From positions 1-63,817 of the forward strand of contig CAYRPN010000020.1 of assembly GCA_964426135.1 (NCBI GenBank): a stretch of 63,817 bases of DNA, in the 5' to 3' direction. This document shows positions 8,578-17,879 of this stretch, one piece after another. The DNA is from CAYRPN01 sp964426135. GTDB lineage: Bacteria > Planctomycetota > Phycisphaerae > Phycisphaerales > Phycisphaeraceae. A program made the position numbers and the translations under genes. The stretch's first letter is position 1; each line of letters starts with the position of its first letter. The notes beneath the pieces were generated by a model, which was given only the letters and a program-made list of their open reading frames with translations, had not been told where the DNA came from and did no database searches.

Positions 8578-9177
8578 TCATTTCCTCTGCGCTTCAATGT
8601 AAGTGCGCACCTTCGATTCGAGGTCCGTGGACTTGAGCCCGATCGCCTTCGCTTCCGTCAGGGCCTGTTCGTACGGCGCCTTCTCATCCAGCACGCGATA
8701 CGCCAGCCACACCGCGCCGACGCGATTGCCCGACGCACAGTGCAGCAGCACGGGGTCCTTCGTTTCGCTGGTGAGCAGGCTGCGCACGCGGTCGATGATC
8801 GGATCGGTGAGCGTCGCCGCCGAGTTGAACCCGGGGTTGTTGTAGGTCAGGCCGGCCTCCGCACAGGACTTCATTTCGTCGAAGTCCTTGTTCTCGCCCT
8901 CGGCGCGGAGATTGATCACCGACTTGACGCCGGCCTCCTTGAACTTCGCCAGATCGTCCTCCTTCGGCTGCGCCCCCAGGTACACGCGGCCGAACTTCTG
9001 CAGTTTCATCTCGCCGATGGTGACCGCTTCAAGCTTGTCGCTGGTAGCCGCGGGCTTGGCGTCCTTCACATCCTTCGGCGCAGGCTTGGCGTTTTGGTCC
9101 TTGCCGTCGCCGCCGGAACAGGCGGGCAGAGCGGCGAGGCACCATGCGAGAGAGAGCAGCGAAAAGAATCGGAGCAT
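8578..9177 (-). CDS. Lipoprotein with a tyrosine-phosphatase-like (DUF442/beta-lactamase hydrolase-like) domain
   Basis: A 199-residue protein. It has a lipoprotein signal (MLRFFSLLSLAWCLAALPAC, lipobox LPAC with Cys20), a Lys/Asp-rich linker, and a domain with the phosphatase-like P-loop HCASGNRVG. Upstream are GRVYLGAQPKEDDLAKFKEAGVKSVINLR segments typical of this fold. The Cys-x4-Arg spacing matches the DUF442 branch rather than classical Cys-x5-Arg phosphatases. I start at the ATG at 9177, which gives the lipobox; the frame extends 28 codons further into unconserved sequence. Predicted to be anchored in the periplasm. Substrate unknown. Confidence 0.78.
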   Translation of the reverse strand: MLRFFSLLSLAWCLAALPACSGGDGKDQNAKPAPKDVKDAKPAATSDKLEAVTIGEMKLQKFGRVYLGAQPKEDDLAKFKEAGVKSVINLRAEGENKDFDEMKSCAEAGLTYNNPGFNSAATLTDPIIDRVRSLLTSETKDPVLLHCASGNRVGAVWLAYRVLDEKAPYEQALTEAKAIGLKSTDLESKVRTYIEAQRK

Positions 9178-9251
9178 GATGATCCTCAAAAAGTTTGATC
9201 GAAGTTCGGACACGGGTCTTTGCCCTATGCGGCGTCCGGTTGCGGAGTTCG

Positions 9252-9275
9252 CGTCGGGCAAGGCCCGACGGCTAA
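9252..9275 (-). repeat. Single TTAGC REP-like hairpin
   Basis: A solitary copy of the hairpin seen at 6866-6889 (GTCGGGC, loop, GCCCGAC, GGCTAAAC), placed between the phosphatase-like gene and the next stop codon. Confidence 0.7.
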
Positions 9276-9291
9276 ACGACGGGATCGCCGG

Positions 9292-9804
9292 CTACTTCGG
9301 CGCGGGCTTGGGTTTTTCCGTGTCTTGGGGTTTGGCGCGTTCGATCCGACCGAACATCTGCCCGCTGTGATCGCCGCCGTCCCACGTGCCGACGTACTGG
9401 TTGTCGAAGATGAGCACGCGGGCGGTGAAGGCGCCGAAGCCGGGGATCTTCATTTTGTCCAGCGTGATGACCGGGGTGTCGCCGGCCCATTTCACCTCAA
9501 AGAGCAAGGGCAGCGTGACGTCGTGCTTGCCGTATTGGATGCGGGCGTTGAAGAGCCAGAAATCGTCCTGCTGCTTCTTCACGCTGGAGATGACGTAGCG
9601 TTCCTCGTGCAGTTTGCCCTTGTTCTGTTCGCCCTTCATGGTGAACGAGCCGACGAGCACCGCGTTGGTCAGCGTCTCTTCGAATTTTTTGTCGAGCGCC
9701 GCCTGATCGCGCTTGGTTTCGGCTGGTGCCTTGTCCTGTGCAAAAGCGACCAAAAGGGCGGATCCAACGACAACCACTCTGTGGAACTGAAAGAGATTCA
9801 TCAT
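9292..9804 (-). CDS. Small secreted protein of unknown function
   Basis: A 170-residue protein with a Sec-type signal peptide (FHRVVVVGSALLVAFAQ) and a beta-rich mature part. Segments such as VLVGSFTMKGEQNKGKLHEERYVI and a C-terminal Pro/Lys tail are visible. I recognise no catalytic motif. The repeated pattern of strands with a GTWDGGDHSGQMFG segment near the end suggests a lipocalin-like or other small barrel, but that is a guess. It is the last of a run of minus-strand exported proteins from 5.5 to 9.8 kb, each separated by repeats, so a single operon is unlikely. Confidence 0.6.
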   Translation of the reverse strand: MMNLFQFHRVVVVGSALLVAFAQDKAPAETKRDQAALDKKFEETLTNAVLVGSFTMKGEQNKGKLHEERYVISSVKKQQDDFWLFNARIQYGKHDVTLPLLFEVKWAGDTPVITLDKMKIPGFGAFTARVLIFDNQYVGTWDGGDHSGQMFGRIERAKPQDTEKPKPAPK

Positions 9805-9994
9805 GACCTTCCGTGAGTAGCTAAGCTTCTAACCTCCAATCGGCCTTCGATTATAGCCTCAGACGTCCCGGGTCAGGGGACGACGCGCTCGGCAATAGAA
9901 AGGGGCACCATTGACTACGACACATTTCTTCATGTCAGTATTGGAATCGAACCAGCAATACGATATCGTGGATTGAAATGCCGGAGAAGCAAGT

Positions 9995-10810
9995 ATGTCA
10001 AAACCATCACGATTTATGAGCTTGAAGGCAAACGAGAAAGACCCCGCGAATAATGTGATGGTCAAGGAGACCATTATCCAGGGAGAAGACTATGCCGTTT
10101 ATCTCGATGACCAGGATGGTGTCTGGTGGGATTTTGAACGCGAAATGACTGTCAAAGGCTTCATGGCTACTCAGGCTCGCGTCGGCATACTCACCGCCAT
10201 ACCCATCAGCACCCTAGATCCGACCCACCGCAAGGCTTTTCGAGAGATGATTGGGGAGGCACTTGGCATCCTTCTCGATCCGGATACGAAGGACAACACG
10301 GGTGCAGAAGCTGTCCTAGACAAAGCGGAAGAATATTTCAAAGCCCGCGCTCGCGAGCGGAGTCGTGCGTGGACACTTCACACAGCATTTTGCTGGCTCG
10401 TCTTCGCAATCGTACTTGCGTTCATCGTCTGGTGCCCTTTAGCGTGTGCGAGAGAGTGCTTGGGAGACGACGCATACGCCTCGACTCTGTGCGGGTGCGC
10501 CGGCGTTGTAGGAGCTTTCCTTTCTATCGCCCGCCGCTTGGGTTCGCTCGATTTGGACTTCAACGCTGGGGAATTGCTGCATAGGATGGAGGCGTCGGCT
10601 CGCTTGGTAAGCGGCGCGTTCGCCGCCGTGTTGGTTTATCTTGCAATTAGGTCGAAGTTCAACTTAGGCATCGAGTGGTTGCAAGCGGGCAACGACTACA
10701 TCATCGCCCTCGCATCGCTGCTGGCGGGAACCAGCGAAAGGCTGATCCCTAGCATGGTGAAAACACTGGACGGGAAGGATGACGGCGCAGCACCCAGACC
10801 CAAGGCCTGA
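9995..10810 (+). CDS. Membrane protein of unknown function, AT-richer than its neighbours
   Basis: A 271-residue protein. The N-terminal ~125 residues are soluble and mixed alpha/beta. Then come about four hydrophobic helices: FCWLVFAIVLAFIVW, an AGVVGAFLSIARRL segment, LVSGAFAAVLVYLAI and IIALASLLAGTSERLIPSM. The order 'GAxLSIxxRL ... LAGxSERxIP' resembles a recurrent pattern in accessory membrane proteins. GGAG at 9983-9986 supports the ATG at 9995. Gene and flanks (about 9.86-10.9 kb) are visibly less GC-rich than the surroundings, hinting at acquisition. The flanks 9805-9994 and 10811-10912 hold nothing I recognise. Confidence 0.65.
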   Translation: MSKPSRFMSLKANEKDPANNVMVKETIIQGEDYAVYLDDQDGVWWDFEREMTVKGFMATQARVGILTAIPISTLDPTHRKAFREMIGEALGILLDPDTKDNTGAEAVLDKAEEYFKARARERSRAWTLHTAFCWLVFAIVLAFIVWCPLACARECLGDDAYASTLCGCAGVVGAFLSIARRLGSLDLDFNAGELLHRMEASARLVSGAFAAVLVYLAIRSKFNLGIEWLQAGNDYIIALASLLAGTSERLIPSMVKTLDGKDDGAAPRPKA

Positions 10811-10912
10811 TTGGCGCTAGACTACCTTGATCGTCGCTTGGATGCAGTGGCAACCAACGGTGCCGCAGGATATGCATATGCCGGCGAACAAGAATCCAAA
10901 GATCGCCTGAAT

Positions 10913-12505
10913 CTATAGGTCCGGGACCCGGGCTATCAGGCGCTCCGCTGCCTGCTCCGCGTTGGCGATGCAGTCGGGGATGCCAACGCCCTCGTAGGCG
11001 TTGCCGGCCAGTTCCAGGCCCGCGTGCTTGGCCGCCATCGCGCGGATGTTCGCCACGTGCTGGAGATGGCCCACGTGATACTGCGGCATGGACTGCATCC
11101 AGCGCTGCACGCGAACCAGCACCGGCTCGCCGGTGACGCCCAGCAGCGACGCCAATTCTTCCTTTGCCAGCGCGACAAGCTGATCCTCCGGCAATTCCGC
11201 CAGTTCCGGCTGCAGCGCCCCGCCGATGAACGCACGCAGCAGCACGTGCCCCTGCGGCACCCGGCCTTCGTACTTCTGATGACTGAACGAGCCGGCAACG
11301 ATCCGGCGCTTTTCGATGGCAGGCACGACGAAGCCGAAGGCGTCGAGCGGGTGCGTCACCTGTTCCCGCTTGTACCCCAGGACGACGATCGCGCTCGATG
11401 CGTACGAAATCGCCGACAGCGCCGACGCCAGCGGCGCATCGAGCGGCTGCAACCATTGAGCGGCGATGTGAGAAGGCGTGGTGACCACAACCGCGTCGGC
11501 GGGCAGCACACGCCCATCAGCAAGGCGCACCGTCCACCGCGCGCCATGCTCTGACTCCCTCTCCCTCTTAGGCAGAGGGTGGGGGAGAGGGTGGGCGTGA
11601 GGGTCGGAACCTGCGAAAACGGAACCCGTCGAGGCTTCGATGCGACCGCCAACCTGAACTGCCGACTCCCACCTTCTGTCTCCCGTCTCCTGTTTCCGGT
11701 CCCCTTCCTCCACCGCTTCCACCTTCGCTCCCATCTGCACATGCGTTCCCAGCTTCTGCGCCAGCGCATCGACCAGCGACTGCATCCCCCGGCGAAGCGC
11801 CATGAACAGGCTGTACCGCGCGCCGGTGTCCTTGGCGACGCCTGCGTCGGCCTGCGTCCGTTTGCTCACGCGCATCGCCTTGATGATGCTGCCGTGCTTC
11901 GCCTCCATTTCGAGAAAGCGCGGCACGGTGGCCCGCAGGCTCAGCAGTTTCGGATCGGCGACATAAATGCCGCCGATCAGAGGTTGCACGAGACGATCGA
12001 GCGCCTCGCGCCCGAAGCGCCGCACCACGAAGGATTCGAGCGATTCGTCTTCGTTGTTCGGTTTCGCCGCGATGAACCGCTCCATCAGCATGCGCAGTTT
12101 GCCCAGCGGTGAAAAAATCGGCGACAGCGCCATGGCCCACAGATTGCGCGGAGCCATGAGTTCGAAACCCTCGGGGATCGGCACGAGCCTGCCCTTGCGC
12201 ACCACCAGCGCCCGACGGTGCGCGTCGTTCGTCTTGATCAGTTCATCGCCCAGCCCCACGCGCTCGCACAGGTTCGTCGCCGCAGGTTTATTGGTGATGA
12301 AATTGTCCGGCCCGCGCTCGATGAGAAAGCCGTCGGCGTATTCCGTACGGATCACGCCGCCCAAGCGGTCGCTCGCTTCGAGCAAGGTGACATGGACGGG
12401 CAGGTTTCGCTGCTGCGACAGTTCGATAAGCCGATGCGCCGCCGCGAGTCCGGTGATGCCGCCGCCCAGGACGAGCACGCGTTTGGTGTGTGGGTGTGAA
12501 TCCAT
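10913..12505 (-). CDS. hemY: Protoporphyrinogen oxidase carrying an in-frame repeat insertion
   Basis: A 530-residue FAD flavoprotein that oxidises protoporphyrinogen IX (or coproporphyrinogen III) late in heme synthesis. The dinucleotide-binding motif is VLVLGGGITGLAAAHRL (about residues 10-26), followed by ERGPDNFITNKP and IGGIYVADPKLLSLRATVPRF. The C-terminal FAD segment is GLELAGNAYEGVGIPDCIANAEQAA. Between VEAVE and RWTVRLADG, where relatives have a short strand, about 55 extra residues are encoded by repeats (11541-11712) without breaking the frame. At about 460-480 residues without it, the protein would match the family. It clusters with hemD-hemE. Confidence 0.9.
   Translation of the reverse strand: MDSHPHTKRVLVLGGGITGLAAAHRLIELSQQRNLPVHVTLLEASDRLGGVIRTEYADGFLIERGPDNFITNKPAATNLCERVGLGDELIKTNDAHRRALVVRKGRLVPIPEGFELMAPRNLWAMALSPIFSPLGKLRMLMERFIAAKPNNEDESLESFVVRRFGREALDRLVQPLIGGIYVADPKLLSLRATVPRFLEMEAKHGSIIKAMRVSKRTQADAGVAKDTGARYSLFMALRRGMQSLVDALAQKLGTHVQMGAKVEAVEEGDRKQETGDRRWESAVQVGGRIEASTGSVFAGSDPHAHPLPHPLPKRERESEHGARWTVRLADGRVLPADAVVVTTPSHIAAQWLQPLDAPLASALSAISYASSAIVVLGYKREQVTHPLDAFGFVVPAIEKRRIVAGSFSHQKYEGRVPQGHVLLRAFIGGALQPELAELPEDQLVALAKEELASLLGVTGEPVLVRVQRWMQSMPQYHVGHLQHVANIRAMAAKHAGLELAGNAYEGVGIPDCIANAEQAAERLIARVPDL
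11547..11708. repeat. Repeat block inserted in frame in hemY
   Basis: Two repeat families lie inside the coding region. At 11554-11610 is a ctccctctccctcttag palindrome of the type translating as PLPKRERE. At 11664-11704 is tandem-word family ii (tctcctg), which translates as KQETGDRR. About 50 bases of unique sequence separate them. Confidence 0.75.
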
Positions 12506-12572
12506 CGTGGCAGTATTGTCTCGAACGGCACGGGGGCGTCAGTCGGGGATGCACCGAGGTGTTCAGATCGGT

Positions 12573-12947
12573 TCAATCGACAAGCAAATCGGCACGCAAC
12601 ATCGTCTCTCGTCGCAATTGAGCCGACTCGACTCGAAACTCCTTGACGACGACCTGCCGAAACTCATCCCACAGAATCGGGGTGACCTGAAACGGCTTGC
12701 CACATTCCGGACAGCGACCCTGTTCACCCAGCCCACGCAGGTCATAATCGCATGAACCGCAAACGAGGATGGAGGATTCGTTCACATAATCGAGAAAGTC
12801 ACCGAGCGACGCATCGCGCTCTTTGCGTTCACGCATCCCGTCGGAGAAGGAACTCATATCGATTCGACGATGAAATCGCTTTTCCAAAGCCAACACGAAC
12901 TCGACGAACTCCAATCCCATGCAAGCCTCATCGTTGCGACATCTCAT
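12573..12947 (-). CDS. Small zinc-ribbon protein with acyl-carrier-like segments
   Basis: A 124-residue protein. Near the middle is the zinc ribbon CGSCDYDLRGLGEQGRCPEC, a form ('YDLRGL' between two CxxC pairs) that recurs in planctomycete proteins. The preceding part (GLEFVEFVLALEKRF ... LGDFLDYVNES) resembles the helical start of an acyl-carrier-type domain, and the end (LWDEFRQVVVKEFRVESAQLRRETML) looks like a second such start. No Asp-Ser-Leu phosphopantetheine site is seen. Its 5' end overlaps the hemD-hemE stop by 20 bases, which suggests translational coupling to heme synthesis. Function unknown. Confidence 0.7.
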   Translation of the reverse strand: MRCRNDEACMGLEFVEFVLALEKRFHRRIDMSSFSDGMRERKERDASLGDFLDYVNESSILVCGSCDYDLRGLGEQGRCPECGKPFQVTPILWDEFRQVVVKEFRVESAQLRRETMLRADLLVD

Positions 12948-15267
12948 GCACCGCGTCGACCAGTTCCGTCACGTTCTCCGGCGACATGTCGGGCAGGATG
13001 CCGTGACCCAGGTTGAAAATATGCCCAGGCCGGTTCGCGGCTTTGTCGAGGATGCGTTTGGCCTGCGCGCGAATCTCGGTGGGCGAGCAGTAGAGCACGG
13101 TGGGGTCGAGGTTGCCCATGATCGCCGTGTCGTGGCCCAGCGCCTTCCACGTCTCCGCTAGATCGACGCGCCAGTCCAGGCCCACGACATCGCAGCCGCA
13201 CTCCTTCATCAGGGGCAAGAGCGTCGCGTTGCCGGTGCCGAAGTAGATGATGGGGACGGAGGACTTCGGATTTGGGATTTCGGATTTCAGATTTGAGATT
13301 TGGGATTTGAGATTTGAGATCTCGGATCGCGCTGCTCTCGTGCTCTCCTGTCTCCTGTCTCCTGTCTCCTGACTCCTGTCTCCTGTCTCCTGACTCCTGA
13401 CTCCTTCGATCAGCCTCTTCACATGCGGCATCACGTGCTCGCGGAAATCGTCGGGCGACAGCGAGCCGACCCAACTGTCGAAAATCTGCACCGCGTCGGC
13501 GCCGGCTGCGATCTGCCCGCGCAGGTAACCGATCTCCAGGTCCACCAGCTTGTCCATCAGGGCGTTCCAGCTCACCGCATCGCGGCGCATCATCGTCTTG
13601 GTCAGCGCATATTCCTTGCTCTTGCCGCCTTCGATGATGTACGACGCGACGGTGAACGGCGCGCCGCAGAAACCGATCAGCGCGATGTCAGGCCTCAGCG
13701 CCCGACGCGTCTTGGCGATCGCTTCGTACACGTAGCCCAGTTCGGCTGCATCGGCGCTCCGCAGCCGCGCGACGTCGCTGCGCTCGCGGTAGGGATTGTG
13801 AATCACCGGCCCATCGCCCTTGACGAAATCCAGCGAGAAACCCAGCGGTTCCACGACCGTGAGAATGTCCGAAAAAATAATGGCCGCATCCACGCCCAGG
13901 CGATCCACCGCCATCAGCGTGACCTCGGCGCACAACTCGCTGCTGCGGCAAAGCTCCAGCATCGAAATGCCTGCACGGACATCGCGGTACTCCCGCTGAT
14001 ACCGACCCGCCTGCCGCATCAGCCAGATCGGCGTGTACGGCACCGGCTCGCGGCGACAGGCTTTGAGGAAAACGGAGGATGTGGGATTTCGGATTTCGGA
14101 TTTCAGATTTGAAATTTCGGATTGCGGATTTGCGACCGTGGATTGTTCCGGCCCCCTCTCCCTCTTAGGGAGAGGGCTGGGGTGAGGGTCGGAACCGACG
14201 ACAACCCTAGCCCCACCGCTGTGCGAAGCAAACCCCCCGGCGGAGCCGGGGGCTAACGGTTCGGCCCCTTGGCCCGCGGCCCTTGCCCCTTGGCCCTCTC
14301 TGTCCGGCCACCGCATGTCCACGCGCTTCCAGTGATTCGTGTCCACGCTGTTGCGGGCGGCGGTGCGCTTCTTCTCCAGGAGATCGCGCGACCGCCGCGC
14401 CGTCTCGCGCACCAGGCTGGCCATGTGAGGCGAGTCGGGTTCGTAGTCGGGCTTGAGGCCATGCTCGATGATGGTTTCGCTGGCGACGGGGCCGATGGAG
14501 GCGATCAGCGCGAAGCGGAATGCGTCGACCAGGTGCAGCGCCTTGCCGGCTCTCTTGGCGACTTCAAACAAGTGAAACACCTGCGTGGCGCTGGTGAACA
14601 TCGCGATGTCCGCCCGCTCCGCGATGATCGCGTCGATGGCGCCATGCAGCGGCGCCAGGTCCAGCGGCAGCGCCCACTGATAGACCGGCACGCGCATGAC
14701 GGAAGCGCCACGCTGCGAGAGGCCGTCGAGCAGGCGTTGATTGGTCACGCCATACTCCTGCACCGCCACGCGCTTGCCCGCCACGGGCCAGCGAGCGTCC
14801 AGCGTCTTGAGCAGATCCTGCCAGGTGTTGGGCTCGGGGACTTCGATCGCGGCCTTGAGTCCGAACTCGCGCAGCACCGCGACCGGCTTGGGCCCGCGGC
14901 AGATCAGCGGCACCTTCGCCAGCGCCGCCAGCAGTTCCTCGCGATCGCAGAAACGATCCGATGCACCCGCAATCGCCGGCGCGCTGGTCGCTTCCGCCGC
15001 GCCTGCGCCGACTGGCTGCGGCGAACCGGTCAGCGCATCAATGAGCATGCGCGTGCCGACGCCGGTGAGCAGGATCACCGCATCAATTCGGCCGGCAAAG
15101 AGTGCGTCGGCAAAGGCAAATGCTTCGTCGTGCGAAGGGTTGGGATTCTCGCGCATGGACGGCGCGCTGATGGCCACGCCGCCATGACGTTCGATCAGCG
15201 CCCGCATTTCCGCGGCTCGCCGACTTTCAAAGGAGATCACACGCAGACCGTGGAAATTCGCAGGCAT
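12928..15267 (-). CDS. hemDE: Uroporphyrinogen-III synthase / uroporphyrinogen decarboxylase fusion
   Basis: A 779-residue two-domain enzyme. Residues 1-290 are HemD-like (LRVISFESRRAAEMRALIERHGG at the start; VAVQEYGV; ADIAMFTSATQVFHLFE). The C-terminal part is HemE: FLKACRREPVPYTPIWLMR, RQAGRYQREYR, IIFSDILTVVEPLG, GFCGAPFTVASYIIEGG, IFDSWVGSLSPDDF, IYFGTGNATLLPL and NLGHGILPDMSPENV. They would perform consecutive steps in tetrapyrrole synthesis. The ~80-residue linker is made entirely of repeats (14077-14302), and a second repeat block (13261-13403, ~48 residues) sits inside HemE. I start at the ATG at 15267; the 29 codons upstream are translated repeat. HemE has no plausible start of its own: its first family residue position is GTT. 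Confidence 0.9.
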   Translation of the reverse strand: MPANFHGLRVISFESRRAAEMRALIERHGGVAISAPSMRENPNPSHDEAFAFADALFAGRIDAVILLTGVGTRMLIDALTGSPQPVGAGAAEATSAPAIAGASDRFCDREELLAALAKVPLICRGPKPVAVLREFGLKAAIEVPEPNTWQDLLKTLDARWPVAGKRVAVQEYGVTNQRLLDGLSQRGASVMRVPVYQWALPLDLAPLHGAIDAIIAERADIAMFTSATQVFHLFEVAKRAGKALHLVDAFRFALIASIGPVASETIIEHGLKPDYEPDSPHMASLVRETARRSRDLLEKKRTAARNSVDTNHWKRVDMRWPDREGQGARAAGQGAEPLAPGSAGGFASHSGGARVVVGSDPHPSPLPKRERGPEQSTVANPQSEISNLKSEIRNPTSSVFLKACRREPVPYTPIWLMRQAGRYQREYRDVRAGISMLELCRSSELCAEVTLMAVDRLGVDAAIIFSDILTVVEPLGFSLDFVKGDGPVIHNPYRERSDVARLRSADAAELGYVYEAIAKTRRALRPDIALIGFCGAPFTVASYIIEGGKSKEYALTKTMMRRDAVSWNALMDKLVDLEIGYLRGQIAAGADAVQIFDSWVGSLSPDDFREHVMPHVKRLIEGVRSQETGDRSQETGDRRQESTRAARSEISNLKSQISNLKSEIPNPKSSVPIIYFGTGNATLLPLMKECGCDVVGLDWRVDLAETWKALGHDTAIMGNLDPTVLYCSPTEIRAQAKRILDKAANRPGHIFNLGHGILPDMSPENVTELVDAVHEMSQR
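13261..13403. repeat. Tandem-word block (families i and ii) inside the HemE domain
   Basis: About 65 bases of word family i (ggatttgggatttc) are followed, after a 15-base spacer, by eight degenerate copies of word family ii (tctcctg). In frame they add about 48 residues with segments SQETGDRRQE and SEISNLKSQI between conserved HemE motifs. Confidence 0.85.
14077..14302. repeat. Four repeat families stacked in the HemD-HemE linker
   Basis: In plus-strand order: word family i (14077-14128), a ctctccctcttagggagag palindrome (14150-14196), a minus-strand TTAGC hairpin (14234-14256, stem CCCCCGGC) and word family iii (14263-14302, ccttggcccttg). All are read through in frame. Confidence 0.85.
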
Positions 15268-15280
15268 CGACGGATTATAG

Positions 15281-15473
15281 GAAATTTCGGATTTGGGATT
15301 TCGGATCTCGGATTTGGCGAGGCGGAACGGATCTGCGGAAAGACGGGCGTTCAATGCGCGATTCTTCCGCTCATCGAGCGGACGCTAAACGGGGACGGTT
15401 CCATCCACCCGTCGCAACCGGAAATCCGATGAGTCCGAAATCCGACCAATCCGAAATCCGAAATCCCAAATCT
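15281..15473. repeat. Inverted pair of word family i around a REP-like hairpin
   Basis: Words ggatttggg/ggatttcgg at 15281-15317 face their reverse complement at 15421-15473. A minus-strand TTAGC hairpin lies between them (15366-15388). The structure fills the 210 bases between the hemDE start and the fumC stop. Confidence 0.75.
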
Positions 15474-15477
15474 CCCT

Positions 15478-16908
<1,431 letters not shown>

Positions 16909-17128
16909 GGCGGAGTCCTCGTGAAAAACGAAAGCAGTCGCTGATGCCGACGAAAGCCACTGCTTCGCGGGCAATGGGGAGAGGGAGTTTACATCGCGTC
17001 GCCGCGGCTGGCGAGAACGATCCTTCGCAAGTAGTTCTGACCCGCGCGGTATCAGCCGGTCCAACTCGATCTCAAACTGCGCGATCCGCTGATGCAGGCA
17101 GTCGATCAATGGCTCCCGGAAATTCAAA
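16909..17128. other. Intergenic stretch, 220 bases, nothing recognised
   Basis: This stretch lies between the fumC start and the next gene's stop. It holds the Shine-Dalgarno region of fumC and an in-frame upstream extension that I reject as coding. No hairpin, repeat or promoter stands out. Confidence 0.4.
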
Positions 17129-17863
17129 TCAGGAAGTGCCCATCGCCGCCTCAATAAACAAGCTCGGATCGACCCGCCAGCCTTTGCTCGTTCTCACCAA
17201 CTGCACGGGCATCGTCGGCGGCGAGGCGGCCATCAGCACGTGGAACATCAGCCGGTCGCCGGTCACATCGTCCGCCTTCACCTGCCGCATGCCGGTCACC
17301 GTCGGATAATCCTCGCCGAAAGCCGCGGGGGCGAAGATGGCGGTTTCCACGACGTGCTGAAGCTGGGCCCATTCACCTTGCGGCGCACCGGGGCCGCGAA
17401 GCAGCACGCCCAACTGTGGATGCGTGTTGACCGCGTGCATCAGCTCTTCCACATTGTTCGTCATCCACGCGAAGAGGAACGCGCGGGCCACGCGCTGCGG
17501 CTCGTCATCCATCGTGTGTGCGGCGATCCACCACCTGCATTCGAATTTCCACCGATCGCCGACGCGCCGGACAGCGCCGGGAAAGAGCATGCCGCGAAAG
17601 TGCAGCTTCAACTCGACGTAGTCGCAGCCCACTTCGTATTCCTCGAACCCGCGCACGGGCCGGACATCCATCGACTCGATCGCCTCGTCGAGCATCTCCC
17701 GCTGGTGCGGCGGGCAAGGCGGATTCGCCAGCGCCTGCGCCAGGTTCGGATCAGGCAGCGCGACTTCCTGAAGCGACTTCAGATCGCCCAGGTACATCGC
17801 GCGCACCGCCTGCTGCACGACGGGGAGCATGGGGCCGAAATATGCTTCGGGGGTCTGGGGCAT
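17129..17863 (-). CDS. Conserved-looking protein of unknown function
   Basis: A 244-residue protein without signal peptide or membrane segment. The sequence is compositionally like its neighbours and keeps GC-rich codon use, so it is probably a real gene. Segments such as QAVRAMYLGDLKSLQEVALPD, WKFECRWWIAAHTM and a C-terminal MPVQLVRTSKGWRVDPSLFI suggest two repeated alpha+beta units of the kind found in NTF2-like or SnoaL-like folds, though I cannot prove it. It lies 16 bases downstream of pabB on the same strand, so the two are probably co-transcribed. Confidence 0.65.
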   Translation of the reverse strand: MPQTPEAYFGPMLPVVQQAVRAMYLGDLKSLQEVALPDPNLAQALANPPCPPHQREMLDEAIESMDVRPVRGFEEYEVGCDYVELKLHFRGMLFPGAVRRVGDRWKFECRWWIAAHTMDDEPQRVARAFLFAWMTNNVEELMHAVNTHPQLGVLLRGPGAPQGEWAQLQHVVETAIFAPAAFGEDYPTVTGMRQVKADDVTGDRLMFHVLMAASPPTMPVQLVRTSKGWRVDPSLFIEAAMGTS

Positions 17864-17879
17864 TAATCGGAGCCTTCAT

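Noticed and set aside
13261..13403. CRISPR array
   Set aside because: The word repeats are contiguous, degenerate and 6-10 bases long, with no spacers and no cas genes.
14020..14080. Independent start for hemE
   Set aside because: The family start position is a GTT codon with no ATG, GTG or TTG and Shine-Dalgarno site in the right place; read-through from hemD is simpler.
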